Source: DATKPC01 sp035524275 (GTDB lineage: Bacteria; Pseudomonadota; Gammaproteobacteria; Burkholderiales; Burkholderiaceae_F). Taken from it: a DNA stretch of 64,000 nucleotides. Location of the stretch: contig DATKPC010000051.1 in NCBI GenBank assembly GCA_035524275.1, positions 1 to 64,000 of the forward strand, written 5' to 3'. The notes under the pieces are model-generated. The model saw only the letters and a program-made list of their open reading frames with translations. It had not been told where the DNA came from and did not search any database. Made by a program: the position numbers and the translations under genes. Below, piece after piece: positions 1 to 10,850 of the stretch (its first letter is position 1; each line of letters starts with the position of its first letter).

Positions 1-94
1 CACCGCCTCGACGGCTGACGCCGGAACTCCCCTCGCCCGCGCCAGCGGGAGAGGGGCGGGGGGAGAGGGCGCTCAACCCGCGGCGCCAAAAACC
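1..94. other. GC-rich intergenic start of window
   Basis: No gene is supported here. The stretch is G-rich and low in complexity, with gggag and gaggg runs, and precedes the palindrome and start of the first operon. Open frames across it are shadows of the downstream gene. Confidence 0.5.
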
Positions 95-106
95 AAGCAA
101 TTGCTT
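95..106. promoter_or_regulatory. Candidate TetR operator, 12-bp perfect palindrome
   Basis: AAGCAATTGCTT is a perfect inverted repeat about 50 bases upstream of the first start codon of the catabolic operon and is followed by a short T run. The operon ends with its own TetR-type regulator (9214-9816), and such regulators commonly bind a palindrome at the head of the operon they close. That this is its operator is inference. A weak terminator of an upstream gene is the alternative. Confidence 0.45.
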
Positions 107-158
107 TTTTCCCAGGCGTTGCCTATCCTCGCCGCACGTGCACGGCAAGGAGCGCGGC

Positions 159-932
159 ATGGCAACGTTCGAGGCCCGACGGGAGCATCAGGTCCTGCAC
201 CTCCGATTTGGCGCTCCGGATCGCCACAACCTGATGTCCGATGCGTGGTTCGGCGACTTCGAATCCGCGCTGCGCGGCGCCGCGGCGGACGCCGCGGTCC
301 GCTGCGTCTGCCTGGCCGCCGTCGGCAAGTCGTTCAGCGCCGGCGCCGACCTGGAATTCTTCCTGAAGGGTCCCTGGCCGCAGGGCGCCCTGAATTCGCA
401 ACTGGCACGCTGCCTGGAACTGCTCGAAGGATTCGAGAAGCCGATCGTCGCCGCGGTCCACGGATCCGCGATCGGCGGCGGAACGACCGTGCTGCTGCAC
501 TGCGACTTCGTCTATGCCGCGCCCGGGACGAAGTTCCAGCTTCCGTTCACGCGCCTGGGCATCGTTCCGGAGCTGGGTTCGACCTTCCTGCTTCCGCGCT
601 TCGCCGGGCAGCGCCTCGCGACCGAGCTGCTGCTGCTGGGCCGGGCGTTCGACGTCGCGACCGCGGTGCGCGCCGGGATCGTCAACGAGGAGGTGCCCGC
701 GGAGCAGTTGTTGCAGCGCGCGGGAGATACCGCGGCGGCGCTGGCCGCGCTGCCGCCGCAGTCGCTGCGGCTGACCAAGCGCCTCGTCAAGCAGGCCGCG
801 GGCGGCGACTACCCGACGGCCTGGCGGCGCGAATGCGAAGGCTTGCAGGCAACGATCGGCGGCGCCGAGATGCGGGAAGCATGCCACGCATTCCTCGAGA
901 AGCGCGAGCCGGACTTCTCGCGCTTCGCATGA
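159..932 (+). CDS. Enoyl-CoA hydratase/isomerase family protein
   Basis: A 257-residue crotonase-fold protein, normal for the family, probably acting on an unsaturated branched acyl-CoA in the cytoplasm. The oxyanion-hole segments are visible as SAGADLEFF and GSAIGGG. The first catalytic Glu of true hydratases, after GGG, is absent (GGGTTVLLHCD), while a Glu is present in GIVPELGS. This one-acid pattern is more isomerase-like or specialised. The start at 159 is chosen because AAGGAG lies at 147-152; an upstream in-frame ATG at 138 has no such site. It is the first gene of the operon with AtuA and acyl-CoA carboxylase, where AtuE is the corresponding hydratase. Family certain, substrate unknown. 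Confidence 0.85.
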   Translation: MATFEARREHQVLHLRFGAPDRHNLMSDAWFGDFESALRGAAADAAVRCVCLAAVGKSFSAGADLEFFLKGPWPQGALNSQLARCLELLEGFEKPIVAAVHGSAIGGGTTVLLHCDFVYAAPGTKFQLPFTRLGIVPELGSTFLLPRFAGQRLATELLLLGRAFDVATAVRAGIVNEEVPAEQLLQRAGDTAAALAALPPQSLRLTKRLVKQAAGGDYPTAWRRECEGLQATIGGAEMREACHAFLEKREPDFSRFA

Positions 933-978
933 GCCGTCGCGCCGGACTCGGCGCGCAACGCGTCGCCGGAGGCGGGCG

Positions 979-2801
979 ATGAGCGCGGCAACGGTCTCGA
1001 TCGGCTGCTCGTCCGCATTCTGGGGCGACAGCGCGTTCGCCGCGGCGCAGCTGCTGCGCCACGATCGGCTCGACTACCTGGTGTCGGACTACCTCGCCGA
1101 GATCACGATGTCGCTGCTGGCGCGTGCGCGCGAGAAGTCGCCGCAGGCCGGCTATCCGCCGGACTTCATCGAAGCGGTCGCGCCGCTGCTGCCCCAGATC
1201 AAGCGGCGAGGCGTGCGCATCGTCTCGAACGCCGGCGGCATGAACCCGCGCGCGTGCCGCGCCGCGCTGCAGGCCGCGGCGTCGGCCGCCGGCATCGCGC
1301 TGCGGGTCGCCGTCGTCGAGGGCGACGACCTGATGCCGCGGCTGGACGACGTGCAATCGCTGGCGCCGGTCGAGATGTCCAGCGGCGTGCCGATGCCGCG
1401 GAAGCTCGCGAGCTGCAACGCGTATCTCGGCGCGCGGCCCATCGCCGCCGCGCTGGACCTCGGCGCCGACGTCGTCCTGACCGGTCGCTGCGTCGATTCC
1501 GCGCTCGTGCTCGGCATCCTGATGCACGAGTTCGGCTGGCGCGACGACGACTACGACCGGCTCGCCGCCGGCAGCCTGGCCGGACACGTCATCGAATGCG
1601 GGCCGCAGTGCACCGGAGGCCTGTTCACCGACTGGCAGGACGTCCCCGGCTGGGACGACATGGGCTATCCGATCGTCGAATGCTCGCCCGACGGCGCCTT
1701 CATCGTCACGAAGCCGGAAGGCACCGGCGGACTCGTGAGCGTCGGTACCGTCGCCGAGCAGGTCGTCTACGAGATCGGCGACCCGGGCGCGTACCTGCTG
1801 CCGGACGTCGCCTGCGATTTCCGCGACGTCCGCCTCGAGGTGGTCGGGCGCGACCGCGTGCGCGTGACGGGCGCCCGCGGGCGCGCGCCGTCGACGAGCT
1901 ACAAGGCGTGCGCGACCTACGCCGACGGCTGGCGCCTCCTGGCGACGCTGATGCTGGGCGGCCGCGACGCGGCGCCGCGCGCGCGGCGCATGGGCGAGGC
2001 GATCGTCGCCCGGTGCGATGCGCTGAACCGCGCGGCCGGACGGGCCGCGTTTCGCGAGGCGCTGCTGGAGGTCATCGGCGCGGAGGACACCTATGGCGAC
2101 AGCGAGGTCCGCAACCGCGAACTCGCGCTGCACGCGCGCGAAGTCATCCTGAAGGTCGGGCTGCGCCACGACGACAAGGCGGCGCTGGAGCTGTTCGGGC
2201 GCGAGATGATGCAGGCGGGCGTCGCGATGGCGCAGGGCACGACGGGCGCCTTCGGCGGCCGGCCGGCGCCGTCCCCGGTTATTCGCCTGTTCTCGTTCCT
2301 GCTGCCGAAGTCGCGGGTGCCGGTGGCGATCGACATCGATGGCGCGCGCCAGGCCGTCCCGATCGCCCCCGGACGCGACGCCGCCGCGGCCGAAGTTGCC
2401 GCCACGGAGGCGACGACGGCATCGGCCGCGCCGTCCCCGTCGTTTCCCGCCGCCGAGCCGATGATCGAGGTGCCGCTGATCCGCCTGGCGTGGGGCCGCA
2501 GCGGCGACAAGGGCAACGACGCCAATATCGGCATCGTTGCGCGCCAGCCGCGCTACGTCGCGGCACTGCGGGAGAGCCTGACGCCGCCGCGGATCGCCGC
2601 CTTCTTCGCGCACTACCGGCCCGCCTCGGTCACGCGCTGGGAACTGCCCGGATTCCACGCCTTCAATTTCCTGCTGAAGGACGTGCTCGGCGGCGGCGGC
2701 ATCGCGTCGCTACGCTACGACCCGCAGGGCAAGGCGTACGCCCAGATGCTGATGGACCTGCCGGTACGCATTCCGGCACGCTGGCTCGACGAGGACGCGC
2801 G

Positions 2802-2805
<4 letters not shown>
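979..2805 (+). CDS. atuA: AtuA family (DUF1446) protein
   Basis: This 608-residue protein has the two AtuA parts: the N-terminal DUF1446 domain (residues about 5-450, with VSNAGGMNPRAC and VVLTGRCVDSALVL) and the C-terminal ferredoxin-like domain (about 490-600, RLAWGRSGDKGNDANIGIVAR). Atu means acyclic terpene utilisation; AtuA is needed for citronellol/geraniol growth in Pseudomonas, but its reaction is not established. An Ala/Thr-rich linker at about 455-485 joins the parts. The stop overlaps the next ATG (ATGA), so the carboxylase genes are translationally coupled to it. Family call firm; terpene substrate uncertain, since homologues occur in other acyl-CoA clusters. Confidence 0.85.
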
Positions 2806-4289
<1,484 letters not shown>

Positions 4290-4290
4290 G

Positions 4291-4797
4291 ATGCTGACGG
4301 TGGACCTGGAAAGCGGCTCGTTGCGCGAGCGGCATCGCGTGGCGCTCGTGCGTGCCGGGCGCGTCGCGCGGCTGGTCGTCGACGGCGCAGCGCCGCGGGA
4401 CGTGCGTCATGAGGAGCGACCCGATGGCTCGCTGGAACTCGTCATCGACGGCCGAACGCACGTGGTGCAGGTCGCGCGGCGCGGCGACGTGGCCTACGTC
4501 CGCGCCGGCGGCCGCACCTGGGTCGTGAAGATCCACGATCCGGTCGCCGATGCCGGCAACCGGTCGCACGAAGGCGACGCGTATCGGGCGCCGATGCCCG
4601 GCGCGGTCGTCGAGGTCAAGGTGGCCGCGGGCGATTCCGTTCGGCGCGGGCAGGTGCTGCTCGTGATCGAGAGCATGAAGATGCAACTCGGGATCGAAGC
4701 ACGGCGCGACGGCGTCGTCGCGGAGGTCGCGCGCGACGTCGGACAGACCTTCGACCGCGATGCGGTCCTCGTCCGGCTGGCCGCCGCGGAGGGTTGA
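4291..4797 (+). CDS. Biotin carboxyl carrier protein of acyl-CoA carboxylase
   Basis: A 168-residue protein starting one base after the biotin carboxylase stop. The C-terminal half is a biotinyl domain (APMPGAVVEVKVAAGD, then VIESMKMQLGI with the biotinylated Lys in MKM). The N-terminal half (LELVIDGRTHVVQVARRGD and following) resembles the linking region that in fused alpha subunits joins the carboxylase to the biotin domain. An upstream in-frame ATG at 4243 lies inside the preceding gene and is rejected. It carries carboxybiotin from the 2802 product to the carboxyltransferase at 4800. Confidence is high on the biotin domain. Confidence 0.9.
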   Translation: MLTVDLESGSLRERHRVALVRAGRVARLVVDGAAPRDVRHEERPDGSLELVIDGRTHVVQVARRGDVAYVRAGGRTWVVKIHDPVADAGNRSHEGDAYRAPMPGAVVEVKVAAGDSVRRGQVLLVIESMKMQLGIEARRDGVVAEVARDVGQTFDRDAVLVRLAAAEG

Positions 4798-4799
4798 CG

Positions 4800-6401
4800 A
4801 TGCGGCGCATCGAATCGCGGATCGACACGCGTTCGGCGGCATTCCGCGCGAATCGCGACCACAACCTGCGGCTGAAGGCCGAATTCGACGCGCTGACGCG
4901 CGACGTCCGCCACGAGCGCGCCGAGCGCGACGTCAAGCGGCTGCGCGACCAGGGCAAGCTGCTGGTGCGCGAGCGCATCGACCTGCTGCTGGATCCCGGC
5001 ACGCCGTTCCTGGAACTGTCGACGCTGGCCGCCAACCGCGCCGACTACGACGCGCACATCAAGGGCGCCGGGATCGTGACCGGAATCGGCGTCGTCAACG
5101 GCCGCGAGGTGATGGTGGTCGCGAACGATCCGACGATGAAGGGTGGCGCCATCTATCCGCTCGGAGCGCGCAAGGCGATCCGCGGGCTGAAGATCGCGCT
5201 CGAGAGCCAGCTGCCCGTCGTGCATCTGGTCGACAGCGCCGGGGCCTTCCTGCCGCGCCAGATGGAAATCTTCCACGAGGGCGGGCACTGGTTCTACAGC
5301 CAGTGCCGGCTGTCGGCGGCCGGTGTCGAGCAGGTCGCCGTCGTCCTGGGTCAGTGCACGGCGGGAGGCGCCTATGTGCCGACGCTGTCGGACTACTCGA
5401 TCATGGTTCGCGGGAGTGCCGGGGTCTTCCTCGGCGGCCCGCCGCTCGTGAAGGCGGCCACCGGGGAGGATGTCGAAGCGGCGGAACTCGGGGGTGCCGA
5501 CGTGCACACGCGGATTTCCGGGACGGCCGACTATGCCGTCGACAGCGAAGCGCAGGGCATCGCGCTGGCGCGCGAGATCGTCGGGCTGCTGCGCCGTCGT
5601 CCGAAGCAGGCGGTCGACACGCGGCCGATCGAGCCGCCGTACTACGACCCGCAGGAACTGTACGGCATCGTCCCGGACGACATCCGCAAGCAGTTCGACA
5701 TGCGCGAAGTCGTCGCCCGTCTCGTCGACGGGAGCCTCTTCCACGAGTACAAGCCCGACTACGGCAGCACGCTCGTCTGCGGCTACGCCTTCATCCTCGG
5801 GATCAAGGTCGGGATCCTCGCGAACAACGGCGTGCTTTTTTCCGAGGCGGCGAACAAGGCGACGAACTTCATGCAGATCTGCGACCGCGACGGCGTGCCG
5901 CTGGTCTTCCTGCACAACATCACCGGATTCATGATCGGGCGCGATTACGAGCACCGCGGGATCACGAAGGACGGCGCCAAGATGATCATGGTGCAGTCCA
6001 ACGTCCGCGTGCCGAAGTTCAGCGTGCTGTGCCACGCGTCGTTCGGTGCCGGCAACTACGGGATGGCGGGGCGCGGCTACGAGCCGCGCTTCCTGTTCGC
6101 CTGGCCGCACTCGCAATGCGCGACGATGGGCGCCGACCAGGCGGCGCGCACGCTGACGCAGGTCAAGATCGCGGCGCTGCGGCGCGAGGGCAAGGACCCG
6201 GATCCGGCGGCGCTGAAGGCGATCCAGGACCAGATCGTCCAGGACTACAGCGCGAGCAACAGCGTCTACTACCAGACTTCGGAGCTGCGCGACGACGGCG
6301 TGCTCGACATGCCCGACACGCGCCAGGCGCTGGGCATGGCGCTGTCGGCCTCGCTCAATGCGCCGTTCGGCGAGCCGCGGCACGGGGTCCTGCGCATCTA
6401 G
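4800..6401 (+). CDS. Acyl-CoA carboxylase carboxyltransferase (beta) subunit
   Basis: A 533-residue carboxyltransferase, the normal beta-subunit length for methylcrotonyl/geranyl-CoA carboxylases. Two crotonase-like halves are present: the acyl-CoA half (VHLVDSAGAFLPRQ, GQCTAGGAYVP, GVFLGGPPLVKAATGE) and the carboxybiotin half (ANNGVLFSEAANKATNF, FLHNITGFMIG, SFGAGNYGMAGRGYEPRF). It transfers carboxylate from biotin to a branched enoyl-CoA. The GGPPLVKAATGE and FLHNITGFM segments favour the LiuB/AtuC group over propionyl-CoA carboxylase. Spacing to the carrier gene is two bases; a TTG six bases upstream is possible but the ATG is preferred. Choosing between 3-methylcrotonyl- and geranyl-CoA needs an active-site alignment. 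Confidence 0.9.
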   Translation: MRRIESRIDTRSAAFRANRDHNLRLKAEFDALTRDVRHERAERDVKRLRDQGKLLVRERIDLLLDPGTPFLELSTLAANRADYDAHIKGAGIVTGIGVVNGREVMVVANDPTMKGGAIYPLGARKAIRGLKIALESQLPVVHLVDSAGAFLPRQMEIFHEGGHWFYSQCRLSAAGVEQVAVVLGQCTAGGAYVPTLSDYSIMVRGSAGVFLGGPPLVKAATGEDVEAAELGGADVHTRISGTADYAVDSEAQGIALAREIVGLLRRRPKQAVDTRPIEPPYYDPQELYGIVPDDIRKQFDMREVVARLVDGSLFHEYKPDYGSTLVCGYAFILGIKVGILANNGVLFSEAANKATNFMQICDRDGVPLVFLHNITGFMIGRDYEHRGITKDGAKMIMVQSNVRVPKFSVLCHASFGAGNYGMAGRGYEPRFLFAWPHSQCATMGADQAARTLTQVKIAALRREGKDPDPAALKAIQDQIVQDYSASNSVYYQTSELRDDGVLDMPDTRQALGMALSASLNAPFGEPRHGVLRI

Positions 6402-6429
6402 GCGACAGCAACGAAAGCAAGGAGCGGCG

Positions 6430-7605
6430 ATGCGGCAATTCGAACTCGACGACGAACAGCGGGCGATCTACGACCAGGCGTTCCGGTACGCGCAGGCCGA
6501 ACTCGCGCCGCTGCTCCCGCGGATGGACGACGAGGACTGGTATCCGCCGGACCTGATGAACCGGCTCGGCAAGGCAGGCTATCTCGGGATCACCGCGCCC
6601 GCGGAGTACGGCGGCGCCGGGATGGATCTTTTCTCCGCCGGCCTCGTCGCCGAAGCCTTCGGCTACTGGAACCTGAACGCCGCGATGATCTGGGGGCCGC
6701 ACGAGAATCTGTGCCTGAACAACATCCTGCGCCATGGCGACGCCGACCAGAAGCGCCGCTACCTGCCGAAGCTCGTCAGCGGCGAGTGGGTTGGCGCGCT
6801 GGCGTTGACGGAGCCCGGCGCCGGATCCGACGCGGTCGGCGGCATGCGCACGCGGGCGCGCCGCGACGGCGACGACTATGTGCTCGACGGGACGAAGATG
6901 TTCATCTCCAACGGTCCGGTGGCCGACGTCGTGCTGGTCTATGCGAAGACGGCGCCGGAACGGGGACCGCGCGGGATCTCCGCCTTCATCGTCGAGAAGG
7001 GGATGCCCGGATTTCGCGTCGGGCAGCGGCTGCTCAAGATGGGTTGGCGCGGCTGTCCGACCGGCGAGCTGGTCTTCGACGATTGCCGCGTGCCGGCGCG
7101 CAACCTGGTCGGCGGCGAGAACGACGGCGTCGCCGTGCTGATGAGCGGGCTCGACATCGAGCGGGCGTTCCTCGCGATGCCCAGCATCGGGCTGGCGCAG
7201 CGCTGCCTCGACCTCGCGACGGCCTATGCGGGGGCGCGCGAGCAGTTCAACCGGCCGATCGGGTCGTTCCAGCTCGTGCAGGGGATGCTGGCCGACATGT
7301 ACGTCGACCTGGAGAGCGCACGCACGTTGGTCTACCGCGCGGCAATGGCCTGCAACGCGCTTGCGCGCGGCGAGGGCGGGCGCGGCGACATCCACAAGCT
7401 GTGCGCCGCGTCGATCGTCGCCGCGAGCACGATGGCGATCCGGGTCGCCGATCGCGCGGTGCAGATCCACGGCGGCAACGGCTTCATGTGGCAGACCGAG
7501 GTCAATCGCGCCTACCGCAACGTGCGCGTCGGAACGATCGGCGGCGGGACGCACGAGATCCGACAGCTGATCATCGCCGAGGAACTGCTGCGGTCCGCGA
7601 GCTGA
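6430..7605 (+). CDS. Acyl-CoA dehydrogenase
   Basis: A 391-residue flavoprotein dehydrogenase of normal length: N-terminal helical domain, beta domain (ALTEPGAGSDAVGGMRTRA, the FAD/substrate region) and C-terminal helical domain with QIHGGNGFMWQTEVNRAYR. A Glu occurs in SGLDIERAFLA, the helix-G position that carries the base in isovaleryl-CoA dehydrogenase. The later site used in medium-chain enzymes reads GGGTHEI. That pattern suits branched substrates such as isovaleryl- or citronellyl-CoA (AtuD/LiuA roles). AAGGAGCGG precedes the ATG at 6430; an in-frame start at 6358 overlaps the previous gene and is rejected. Electrons would pass to ETF. Confidence 0.9.
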   Translation: MRQFELDDEQRAIYDQAFRYAQAELAPLLPRMDDEDWYPPDLMNRLGKAGYLGITAPAEYGGAGMDLFSAGLVAEAFGYWNLNAAMIWGPHENLCLNNILRHGDADQKRRYLPKLVSGEWVGALALTEPGAGSDAVGGMRTRARRDGDDYVLDGTKMFISNGPVADVVLVYAKTAPERGPRGISAFIVEKGMPGFRVGQRLLKMGWRGCPTGELVFDDCRVPARNLVGGENDGVAVLMSGLDIERAFLAMPSIGLAQRCLDLATAYAGAREQFNRPIGSFQLVQGMLADMYVDLESARTLVYRAAMACNALARGEGGRGDIHKLCAASIVAASTMAIRVADRAVQIHGGNGFMWQTEVNRAYRNVRVGTIGGGTHEIRQLIIAEELLRSAS

Positions 7606-7618
7606 GGAGGGGACAACC

Positions 7619-9208
7619 ATGATCCAGGCACCGGTCTCGGGCGACCTTCGGCGCATCCGCCGCGTCGCGCTGGGCGACTCCGTGCATCGCTCGGCGTTGC
7701 GTTTCGGCGACCGGACGGCGGTCGTCGACGGCGCCCGGCGCCTGACGTACGCGCAACTCGACGAGCAGAGCAACCGGCTCGCGCACCGGCTGCTCTCGTC
7801 CTGTCCGCGCGGCATCGCGGTGGGCATGCTGTGCGCCAACTCCGCGGAGATGATCGTCGCGATCAATGGCATCCACAAGTCCGGGAACGTCTGGGTGCCG
7901 GTCAACGTGATGCTCGATGCCGCGTCGATCCGCTACATCCTGCAGCACGCGGAGGTTCGGGTGCTCGTCATCGACGAGGAGATCGCGGCCAGGCCGCCGA
8001 TCGCGGCCGTCGTCGCCGAACTGCAGCTGCCATTGATCGTCACGCGCGCGAGCGGCATCGATCCGCCGATCGGCACGCCGCTGGCACAGGCCATGCAGGG
8101 CCAGCCGTCGACGCTGCCGGACATCGAGATCCGCGGCGACGAGGTCGCGCTGTTGATGTACACGAGCGGAACGACCGGCCACCCGAAAGGGGTGATGCAC
8201 TCGCATGAATCGGTTCAGGCGGGCGTCGCGTCGAACGTCGCGGCGTTCCGGTTCGACGAGCGCGACGTCGTCTCCTGCGTGCTGCCGCTCTTCCACGTCG
8301 GGCAGCACTGCCTCGTCGCGACCGGCCTGCACGTCGGCCTGTGCATCGTGATTTCGCGCGGCTTCAGCCCGCCGGACGTGATCGAGGCGATCGCCCGCGA
8401 GCGCATGTCGGTCTTCGTCGGGCTGCCGATGATGTTCGGCGCGATCCTGGCGGACCCGCGTGCCGCGGGCGCCGATTTCTCGTCGCTTCGCCTGTGCATC
8501 TACGCGATGGCGCCGATGCCGCGGCCGCTCGTCGAGCGGATCGCGGCGCGGATGACGCCGAACATCGCGCTCGCCACCGGCCAGACCGAGATCTATCCGG
8601 TCACGATGTCGTTCCATCCTGTGGTGCACTCCGATCGCGACGCCAACTACTGGGGCGTCAGCACGAACGCCTGCGAGACGGCGATCATGGACGACGACGG
8701 CAACCTGCTGGGGCGCGGCGTCGTCGGCGAGATCGTGCATCGCGGGGCCAACGTGATGCTCGGGTACTACAAGGACCCGGACGCGACGGCGGCGGCCCAG
8801 CGTCACGGCTGGCACCACACCGGGGACCTCGGGCTGATCGATGCCGGCGGCCAGCTGCTCTTCCTCGACCGCAAGAAGGACATGATCAAGACCGGCGGGG
8901 AGAATGTCGCCAGCATCAAGGTCGAGTCGGCGCTGTTGGCGCATCCGGCGGTGGCCGGCGTGGCTGTCGTGGGCCTGCCGCATCCGCGCTGGAGCGAAGC
9001 GGTCGCCGCGTTCGTCGTCCGACGCCCGCAGGCGGCGTGCGATGAAGGCGAGCTCGAAGCGCATTGCCGCCGGCTGCTTGCCGGCTTCGAAGTCCCGAAG
9101 GCGATCCGCATCGTCGAGGCCCTGCCGATGACGGCCACCGGCAAGATGCAGAAGCACCTGCTGAGGACGCAGCATGCGGATCTCTTCGCCGGCGACGAGG
9201 TCGGCTGA
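7619..9208 (+). CDS. AMP-dependent acyl-CoA synthetase/ligase
   Basis: A 529-residue ANL-superfamily ligase that activates a carboxylic acid with ATP and CoA. Motifs in order are LLMYTSGTTGHPKGVMHSH (AMP binding), the A5 region ATGQTEIYPVTMSF (normally containing YGxTE), YKDPDATAAA, HHTGDLGLIDAGG and LDRKKDMIKTGGENV. The C-terminal PMTATGKMQKHLL carries the conserved lysine. GAGGAGGGG precedes the ATG. In the operon it would supply the CoA ester used by the dehydrogenase and carboxylase, the role of AtuH in the terpene pathway. Substrate cannot be read from sequence; TGQTE in place of YGxTE is a small departure from the commonest motif. Confidence 0.9.
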   Translation: MIQAPVSGDLRRIRRVALGDSVHRSALRFGDRTAVVDGARRLTYAQLDEQSNRLAHRLLSSCPRGIAVGMLCANSAEMIVAINGIHKSGNVWVPVNVMLDAASIRYILQHAEVRVLVIDEEIAARPPIAAVVAELQLPLIVTRASGIDPPIGTPLAQAMQGQPSTLPDIEIRGDEVALLMYTSGTTGHPKGVMHSHESVQAGVASNVAAFRFDERDVVSCVLPLFHVGQHCLVATGLHVGLCIVISRGFSPPDVIEAIARERMSVFVGLPMMFGAILADPRAAGADFSSLRLCIYAMAPMPRPLVERIAARMTPNIALATGQTEIYPVTMSFHPVVHSDRDANYWGVSTNACETAIMDDDGNLLGRGVVGEIVHRGANVMLGYYKDPDATAAAQRHGWHHTGDLGLIDAGGQLLFLDRKKDMIKTGGENVASIKVESALLAHPAVAGVAVVGLPHPRWSEAVAAFVVRRPQAACDEGELEAHCRRLLAGFEVPKAIRIVEALPMTATGKMQKHLLRTQHADLFAGDEVG

Positions 9209-9213
9209 GGACC

Positions 9214-9816
9214 ATGGCGCGGCCGCGCAAGGACGAGATCCACAGCGACAACCGACGCGACGACCTGATCGTCGCGGCCGCGCGGCTGTTCCGCGAGAAG
9301 GGCTATCGCGGCGCGACGATGCGCGACATCGGACGCGCGATCAACATGCGGTCCGGCAGTCCGTTCTACCACTTCGCGAGCAAGCAGGACCTGCTGTACG
9401 CGTGCATCCATGACGGCCTGCGGACCTGCCTCGTGGCGCTGGAAGGCATCGACCGGCGCGACCTCGCGGCCGAGGACTATTTCCGCGCGTTGACGCGCAT
9501 GCATCTGGCCTACCTGCTGGAATCGCGCGACGGCATCGTTCCGCTCGTCGTCGGCGAGTGGCATCACCTCGAGGGACCCCACCGCGAGGCCGTGCTGGAC
9601 CTGCGACGGCGCTTCGAGTCGCTCTGGCTGGGCGCCTTCACGCGCCTGAAGGAAGCACGGCTCGTGGGCCGTGCGGACCAGCGCGCCTGCTGGTATTACC
9701 TCGGCGCGATGCATGCGGTCACGGGCTGGTATCGCCCAGGGGGCAGGATGTCGGTGGCACGAATCGCCGATGACCTCGCCGACTGGGTCCTGGGCGGGCC
9801 GGGCGTCGCGCGCTAG
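9214..9816 (+). CDS. TetR family transcriptional regulator
   Basis: A 200-residue regulator with an N-terminal TetR helix-turn-helix (residues about 15-60: LIVAAARLFREKGYRG, MRDIGRAINM, FYHFASKQDLLYAC) and an all-helical ligand domain like AcrR/PaaR-type acyl-CoA-sensing regulators. It begins five bases after the synthetase stop and closes the catabolic operon, so it probably represses it and is relieved by a CoA ester or free acid. The palindrome at 95-106 is the candidate operator. It would be analogous to AtuR; orthology is not proven. Confidence 0.88.
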   Translation: MARPRKDEIHSDNRRDDLIVAAARLFREKGYRGATMRDIGRAINMRSGSPFYHFASKQDLLYACIHDGLRTCLVALEGIDRRDLAAEDYFRALTRMHLAYLLESRDGIVPLVVGEWHHLEGPHREAVLDLRRRFESLWLGAFTRLKEARLVGRADQRACWYYLGAMHAVTGWYRPGGRMSVARIADDLADWVLGGPGVAR

Positions 9817-9931
9817 TCGATGGGACTACCATGGGCGGCGCGGCGACGTGACCGCTCGATACCCCGGGTCCGATGACGGTCGCGGCGTCGTGTCGAACGT
9901 CGATCGCGGCAATCCACCCGAAGGAGGGCTC

Positions 9932-10297
9932 ATGAGCACGAACAACACGTACCTGGCCGTTTTCCTCGGCAGCAAGAACAGTCCCCGCATGGCGGCCTGG
10001 AACGCCCTGGGCGAAGGCGAGCGCAAGGCGAAGGAGGTCGAGGGCATCGCGTCGTGGAAGGCCTGGGTGGCGCGCCACCAGGCGATCATCGTCGAGATGG
10101 GCGGACCGCTGGGCAAGACGAAGAAGGTGTCATCGCGCGGCGTCGACGACGCGAGCAACGAGATGAGCGCGTTCTGCGTCGTTCGCGCCGATTCGCACGA
10201 GGCGGCGGCGCGGTTGTTCGAGAATCATCCGCACTTCACGATCTTTCCTGGCGACGCCGTCGAGATCATGCCGGTGCTGCCGATCCCGGCCGGTTGA
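9932..10297 (+). CDS. YCII-related domain protein
   Basis: A 121-residue protein with an alpha-beta ferredoxin-like YCII/DGPF fold: LAVFLGSK at the start, then RHQAIIVEMGGPLGKTK and FCVVRADSHEAAARLFENHPHF near the end. AAGGAGGG is placed well for the ATG at 9932; the longer frame upstream overlaps non-coding sequence. YCII proteins include a few dehydrochlorinase-like or sigma-factor-associated members, but most are uncharacterised. It sits 46 bases before an SRPBCC gene on the same strand, so the two are probably co-transcribed. No function can be assigned. Confidence 0.75.
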   Translation: MSTNNTYLAVFLGSKNSPRMAAWNALGEGERKAKEVEGIASWKAWVARHQAIIVEMGGPLGKTKKVSSRGVDDASNEMSAFCVVRADSHEAAARLFENHPHFTIFPGDAVEIMPVLPIPAG

Positions 10298-10343
10298 GCG
10301 GCCGGCGGGTCGGTGCAGCATCCGACCGACGAGGAGCGCAACG

Positions 10344-10787
10344 ATGCCTGGCACCGTGAAACTGCACCGGATCCTCGCGACGAGCCCGGAGAAGATCTAC
10401 CGTGCGTTCGTCGAGGCGGACGCGATGGCCAAGTGGCTGCCACCGAACGGATTCGTGGGCACGGTGCACCAGATGGACGCGAAGCCCGGTGGAACGTTCC
10501 GGATGTCGTTCCGGAACTTCACGACCGGGCACGTCCATGGCTTCGGCGGCACGTACCTCGAGCTCGTTCCGGGCGAGCGCCTGCGCTATACGGACCGGTT
10601 CGACGATCCGCACCTGCCGGGTGAAGTCCAGGTGACCGTGACGCTGCGCAAGGTGGCCGTCGGCACCGAAGTGCAGATCGAACAGGCGAACCTGCCGGAC
10701 GCGATTCCGGTCGAGGCCTGCTATCTCGGCTGGCAGGAGTCGCTGCGCAACCTCGCGAAGCTCGTCGAGCCCGACATCAGGTCCTAG
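10344..10787 (+). CDS. SRPBCC (AHSA1-like) domain protein
   Basis: A 147-residue helix-grip-fold protein of the activator-of-Hsp90-like group: HRILATSPEKIYRAFVEADAM and KWLPPNGF at the start, GGTYLELVPGERLRYTDRF in the middle and the C-terminal helix GWQESLRNLAKLVE. Such proteins bind hydrophobic ligands in a central cavity. GAGGAG precedes the ATG. AHSA1-like and YCII genes are frequent neighbours in proteobacteria. It is oriented toward the transporter operon on the other strand and ends 63 bases before it. Confidence 0.8.
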   Translation: MPGTVKLHRILATSPEKIYRAFVEADAMAKWLPPNGFVGTVHQMDAKPGGTFRMSFRNFTTGHVHGFGGTYLELVPGERLRYTDRFDDPHLPGEVQVTVTLRKVAVGTEVQIEQANLPDAIPVEACYLGWQESLRNLAKLVEPDIRS

Positions 10788-10850
10788 CCCGCGCGAGCGG
10801 CAACAGGGTGGGCGAGAGGGCCCTCCGCCTCGCCGGCGCTCCGCCGTGCC

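Noticed and set aside
787..2658. 623-residue open frame on the - strand over the AtuA gene
   Set aside because: Arg/Asp/Ala-rich shadow of the + strand gene with no recognisable domain; high GC produces many such frames.
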